The notes under the pieces were generated by a model. That model worked only from the letters and a program-made list of their open reading frames with translations, did no database searches and was not told the origin of the DNA. From NCBI GenBank assembly GCA_964017195.1, contig OZ024896.1, positions 2,676,487-2,740,486 of the forward strand: 64,000 nt of DNA, given 5' to 3'. Source of the DNA: Siderastrea radians (Eukaryota > Cnidaria > Anthozoa > Scleractinia > Rhizangiidae). The position numbers were made by a program, and so were the translations under genes. Positions 60,511-64,000 of this stretch are shown one piece after another. Every line of letters starts with the position of its first letter. Within the stretch, counting starts at the first letter, position 1.

Positions 60511-60768
60511 CTAATGTTATGATATGGTTTCTACTTCTTTGCCTGATACTGTTGTCATGGGAAAACCTAATAACAATGCGCACTTCATAGACTAGCACAT
60601 TATCTGAACCCAGGTCCACGCTCCACCAGCTGGAGCTGGGATCTAACTTTGTATGTGAACAGTGTCCATTGTTAAACTCGGTATCAGGATTCCCATCTAC
60701 TGCTTTCTCTGACTCACCTCCCGGGTATGTGGATGATTGTGCTGTAGGCTTACCAGCAACAAGGTTCT
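60511..60768 (-). pseudogene. Fucolectin-type N-terminal exon with lost donor
   Basis: Encodes ENLVAGKPTAQSSTYPGGES, EKAVDGNPDTEFNNGHCSHT, SSWWSVDLGSDNVLVYEVRI and HNHIITLG-like end residues. After the last Gly the sequence is GAGAGTAT where a GTGAGT-type donor would be expected, so the splice donor appears mutated. AG acceptor at 60769-60770. Confidence 0.78.
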
Positions 60769-61252
60769 CTGCGTAAGTGAACAAAGCAATAGTCTTAAAA
60801 GGAAGCTCTTCAAAAAAAAATGTTTGACAACTTCCAGGGGAGAAAGTGAAGGGTATAAGATAATATTGAACAGTATATACTAAGAAGCCTGTTGCCAAAC
60901 CAACATTGCAACTAAGGCAAATCTCAGAAAGAACTTTGCAGTACACAAACTATTCAGAAGAACACGTTGTCTACTTTAATTTTCACTTTCTAATTCAATA
61001 TATAAAAAAGAATAATTATGTACCTACTGCTTTTTAGGAAGAATATCCAATCAGCTATGATGCCGTGTTTTTAATTCCTTAGTGGTAAAACAATTGCGTT
61101 ACTTAATGATCCAGCATTAAAAGTGATGTAATAGCCCCTTGCAAATGATCTTGTTGAATTGAGTTCCAGGTTTCACCTTTTTCTTTTTTATAGTTAAATT
61201 TGACGTTGTGGGTGAAAAATGTGATGTTCAAAAGAAGAATGACCACAGTTAC
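60769..61252 (-). other. Intron
   Basis: No exon recognised. Confidence 0.4.
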
Positions 61253-61400
61253 CTGGTTTCTGTCTCACTCCAAACACTTCTGTTCTCATGCAAAACTTAT
61301 TGTGCTTTGTGTTTCCAACAAAACGCAGATATCTGGCTAAAAATCCTTCATAAATAATGTTTTTATTCTCTGTATTCCTGTCGTTATTTCCCACGAAGAT
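61253..61400 (-). pseudogene. F5/8 type C C-terminal exon
   Basis: Encodes IFVGNNDRNTENKNIIYEGF, LARYLRFV and KFCMRTEVFGV, the closing strands of a discoidin domain. Borders TTTTAG and GTAACT. Undamaged. It pairs with 62168-61868. Confidence 0.8.
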
Positions 61401-61867
61401 CTAAAATCAACAAAAAACGATCAATAAGTAATTTGTGACAAGTCTGTTCAAGCCATGGTAACGAAATAAAACTACAACATATAAGTCTGTGGGAAAAAGG
61501 AAGGATGAAATGGTTCTTTCAATTTAATAACGTTTCCAACGAGAGGCAAGATCTAAACCCTAAATCAACTAAGAAACGACCTAGAGAAACTCTGACGAAA
61601 CGAAGCAAGAAGGTTAACTGTATATATGCTGTATAACTATGCCGTAATTATATAATATAATATATTATATTATAATACATTATATACAACAACAACAAAA
61701 ACAACGACAAGAACTACAAACATTAAAATACATTAATAAACTTTAATTTACCCATTTTAAGATTAAACATGCAATGGATTTACAGTGACGAAACTATGTA
61801 CATCTCCGTAATAAAAATAGAAAAAACTAATTTTATTTCTAAAACTGTACGCTGATGACACACTAAC

Positions 61868-62168
61868 CTTAACTTGTCCGACTTCTTCATAATCTGTCCA
61901 AGTTGCCGCATCTGTGGATACTTGCAGGGTGTAAGTCTCTTCCCACTGATCTGCTTGGGGATTCCCCTGAGTGGAACAGCACAGATGATACGCAGTGTCT
62001 TTAGATCAATCTGTAGATATGGATTACTGTTATCAGCCGTATCAACACACCACGATCCAGCATTGCTCAACCGGCCATTCTTGGCTTGTGAGACCGCAGA
62101 AGAAGCAGTTATATTGTTGTCTGGAATGTTTCCACTCTTCATTAACAGATCCACCTCAATGCAGTCTC
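61868..62168 (-). pseudogene. F5/8 type C N-terminal exon, frameshifted
   Basis: Encodes CIEVDLLMKSGNIPDNNITA, NAGSWCVDTADNSNPYLQID and LKTLRIICAV. The conserved continuation (WEETYTLQVSTDAATWTDYE) is read in another frame after an indel near 61978. Borders TTCTCAG and GTTAGT. Confidence 0.8.
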
Positions 62169-63532
62169 CTGAGAAGAAAGAGCAACAACGTCTTGTTACT
62201 GAGATTAAAAGCTTTTCCAAGTACGTTGGTCAGTAGTAGCAGCATCATGACAATTGGGATCATGATTGGGGTGAGATCATGATTCACACGAAACACAGCA
62301 GCTTTATATCGCTTATCCGCAGATGTCTCGGTAGGAACGTTTAAAAACGTGCATTTTACTCAAAACATGTGGTTTATGATCCCTTTACCCACTATAGTGC
62401 ACTAACCATTTCACTTTGTTACTAATTGAATTGAAAGGTCTCAAAGAAGAACTTAGAAAAATGAAAACTGGTTTGTGTTTTAAAAGTTCGCAACTCACAA
62501 AGCCATTATAATATTTGGAACATCCAAATAGGCTCAGCACAATCCAAAATAGGCTAAAAGAAAACAAAACCTACCAAACATATTAAATAAATAAAAACGA
62601 GGATATGGTAGCAAAAAATCTTTTGAATCGTCTCCAGGGAGAGTCAATTGTTAGAGAGTATTTTCCTCTGTAGCCGTTCACGTGAATATCACGCTGTGTA
62701 AATTTTTGTTCAACAACCAATCTCTGTCATCGTTTTCTTATCAACTTGCATTGTACAGTGTAAATCTGAAAATGGCCGAAAGAATCACCACATGTATTCA
62801 TAGTGAAGAGAGCACTTAGTGTTGTGTTGCAAAACTCTGTTCAAATTTGCATAGCATTTTCGATGTGTCTGGGAAAATATGGTAAACAATGTGAACAAAG
62901 ATGATAACTTGTTACATATTTGACTATAAAATGATTCGTTAGAAATTTTCCCGCCTTAAAGATTTTATCATAATAAAAAAGATCTATTTATCTGCAAATT
63001 AAGAGCAATTAAAACGACGAATATTTCATTGTTTATCAATATCTCAATCAGGAAACGATTTTCGTGGCCTATTTTGGTATATTACGTGTTTAAAATGGAT
63101 TGCCTCGAATCCACTTTACACGAAACTGCCAAGATCAGTTTAGAAGGATGACTTCAGACAGTTGCAAGCATGTATCGTCTATTAGCTGAAATCACGAAAC
63201 TCTCAATCATGTTACGTAGCAGGAAATTGGTTAATTTGCAATCTACTAAGTTGCAGCACGAATTTCATAACTGGAGTACACCATCATTATCCTCTTTAAT
63301 CCTGTGCACACCGAGTGACACACAGAGCTGGGGAGCACACCAATGGAGCTATGTTATTCAATGCGACGTTCTTTCTATTTAACTTTGTCCCTTTGCAAAT
63401 TTCAATATCAACTCGTAAGGCGGATTATTCCGACTCGCTTAAAATCAACTATTAATTGCGCATTTTATCTCACTGCAAACAACATAGACAAACAAAATAA
63501 ACACACAATTTGCAAACAACACTTGCTCTCAC
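62169..63532 (-). other. Intron 1 of the receptor gene
   Basis: AT-rich; no exon recognised. The plus-strand ORFs at 63170-63618 have no domains. Confidence 0.4.
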
Positions 63533-63602
63533 CTGATACCAAAGAAAGAACCAAAGCGAGGAATACCACCCGGAAGTACAGCTTGGGATCACAGTGCGCC
63601 AT
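63533..63602 (-). pseudogene. Signal-peptide exon of the receptor
   Basis: The ATG at 63602 (context CCCAACATGG) encodes MAHCDPKLYFRVVFLALVLS LVSG in two stretches, a basic start followed by a hydrophobic core, then donor GTGAGA at 63531-63532. It is the expected first exon for the downstream extracellular modules. Confidence 0.75.
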
Positions 63603-64000
63603 GTTGGGCATGCGTTAGTTTCAGTGATTGTTTCCGTGTACTAAGAGATAATGAAAAGATTGGAAGATTTTCTTTAACGCTCTTTAATGACCCTTACTCC
63701 AAGATTCATAAATTCCTTGATAGTCGCCAAAAAATTTCAGCCAGTACAGTTTTGCATGTTCGGTTTTCTTTTTTTTTTCCTCTTGGTGCGTAAGACTGTC
63801 GAAACAGGCACACTTAATGCTTTGTGGCTGCGTCTTCAGTCTAATTTCTTAAATATATATTACTTTGACGACAAGGCGCAGCCACTGAGCTATTGTAGGT
63901 GCGCGTAGCCAGAGCGCCTGTTATTACGTTTTTAACGACTCCAGTATACATCCTCAAAAGACGTTGCCGCGATAATTCCCTGTTCTTCCATGATGCCCCG
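63603..64000. other. Upstream flank of the receptor gene
   Basis: No gene seen. It should contain the receptor promoter, but no clear TATA box stands out at the expected distance. Confidence 0.35.

Larger units (their letters stand above)
41959..63602 (-). pseudogene. Decayed receptor gene (F5/8C, fucolectin, FN3, Ig, TM)
   Basis: Exons in order on the minus strand: signal peptide (63602-63533), F5/8 type C (62168-61868, 61400-61253), fucolectin-type (60768-60511, 59431 to about 59252, 58783-58593), second F5/8 type C (57181-56873), FN3 (55323-55027, 54164-53865, 47743-47637 with 47152-46963), FN3-like start and juxtamembrane module (45845-45743, 45475-45227), Ig (43514 to about 43230), and TM plus tail (42275-41959). 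Damage includes frameshifts near 61978 and 43430, stops at 57077-57079, 45772-45774 and 43331-43333, and changed donors after 60511 and 59252. Such receptors are common, multi-copy adhesion genes in anthozoans. Alternative splicing could skip some damaged exons, but the total favours a pseudogene. Confidence 0.75.

Overview
Eukaryotic DNA, most likely from an anthozoan cnidarian (stony coral or sea-anemone type). The grounds are AT-rich intron-containing genes with GT/AG borders, tRNA-derived SINEs, foldback MITEs, a Penelope-like element, and a decayed receptor gene built from F5/8-type-C, fucolectin-type, fibronectin III and Ig modules. The species cannot be named from the sequence alone.

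The main content is an endogenous Polinton/Maverick (adintovirus-like) element of about 17.7 kb, cut in two. The left part (about 4028-13070) holds the exonuclease half of a protein-primed type-B DNA polymerase, two small plus-strand genes, a phospholipase A2-like protein, several small basic or zinc-ribbon proteins, a two-TM protein, a Gly/Arg-rich protein, the FtsK/HerA-type packaging ATPase, a tRNA-like gene, the adenain-type cysteine protease and the C-terminal half of the major capsid protein (MCP). The right part (about 33258-41958) holds the N-terminal half of the MCP, pX-like core proteins, three penton/minor-capsid paralogues, a retroviral-type integrase, a GRF zinc-finger gene and a SLOG-type Rossmann gene. 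Two inverted ~210-bp repeats with TATA boxes on both sides and a GC-rich palindrome at the centre lie at about 6440-6660 and 40130-40345. Several genes carry stops or frameshifts and the polymerase lacks its palm, so the copy is dead as it stands.

The MCP halves are separated by about 20.2 kb (13071-33257) that behaves as a single insertion. It has a short TIR-like sequence at its ends and carries one large plus-strand, multi-exon gene. The gene has a coiled-coil N-terminus, an RNase-H-like transposase-type core with cysteine motifs, a conserved C-terminal block, and a final 2.2-kb exon with two cysteine-peptidase-like domains (C76/tegument-DUB-like, then C48/Ulp1-like). I read it as a large DNA transposon of a family I cannot name. 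Its introns contain a 117-bp satellite (19 copies), a MITE, a foldback element with paired hammerhead-ribozyme motifs, and a recent Penelope-like element with identical 138-bp inverted ends that carry hammerhead motifs. The nesting order is therefore host, then Polinton, then 20-kb transposon, then Penelope element.

The left flank (1-4027) is repeats: a ~370-bp satellite, then dispersed repeats. The right flank (41959-63602, minus strand) is a decayed cell-surface receptor gene. Its exons run from a signal peptide at 63.6 kb to a transmembrane/cytoplasmic exon whose stop lies at the Polinton's right border. At least two frameshifts, three in-frame stops and two or more lost splice donors mark it as a pseudogene. 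The long stretches between its exons hold introns, SINEs and MITEs.
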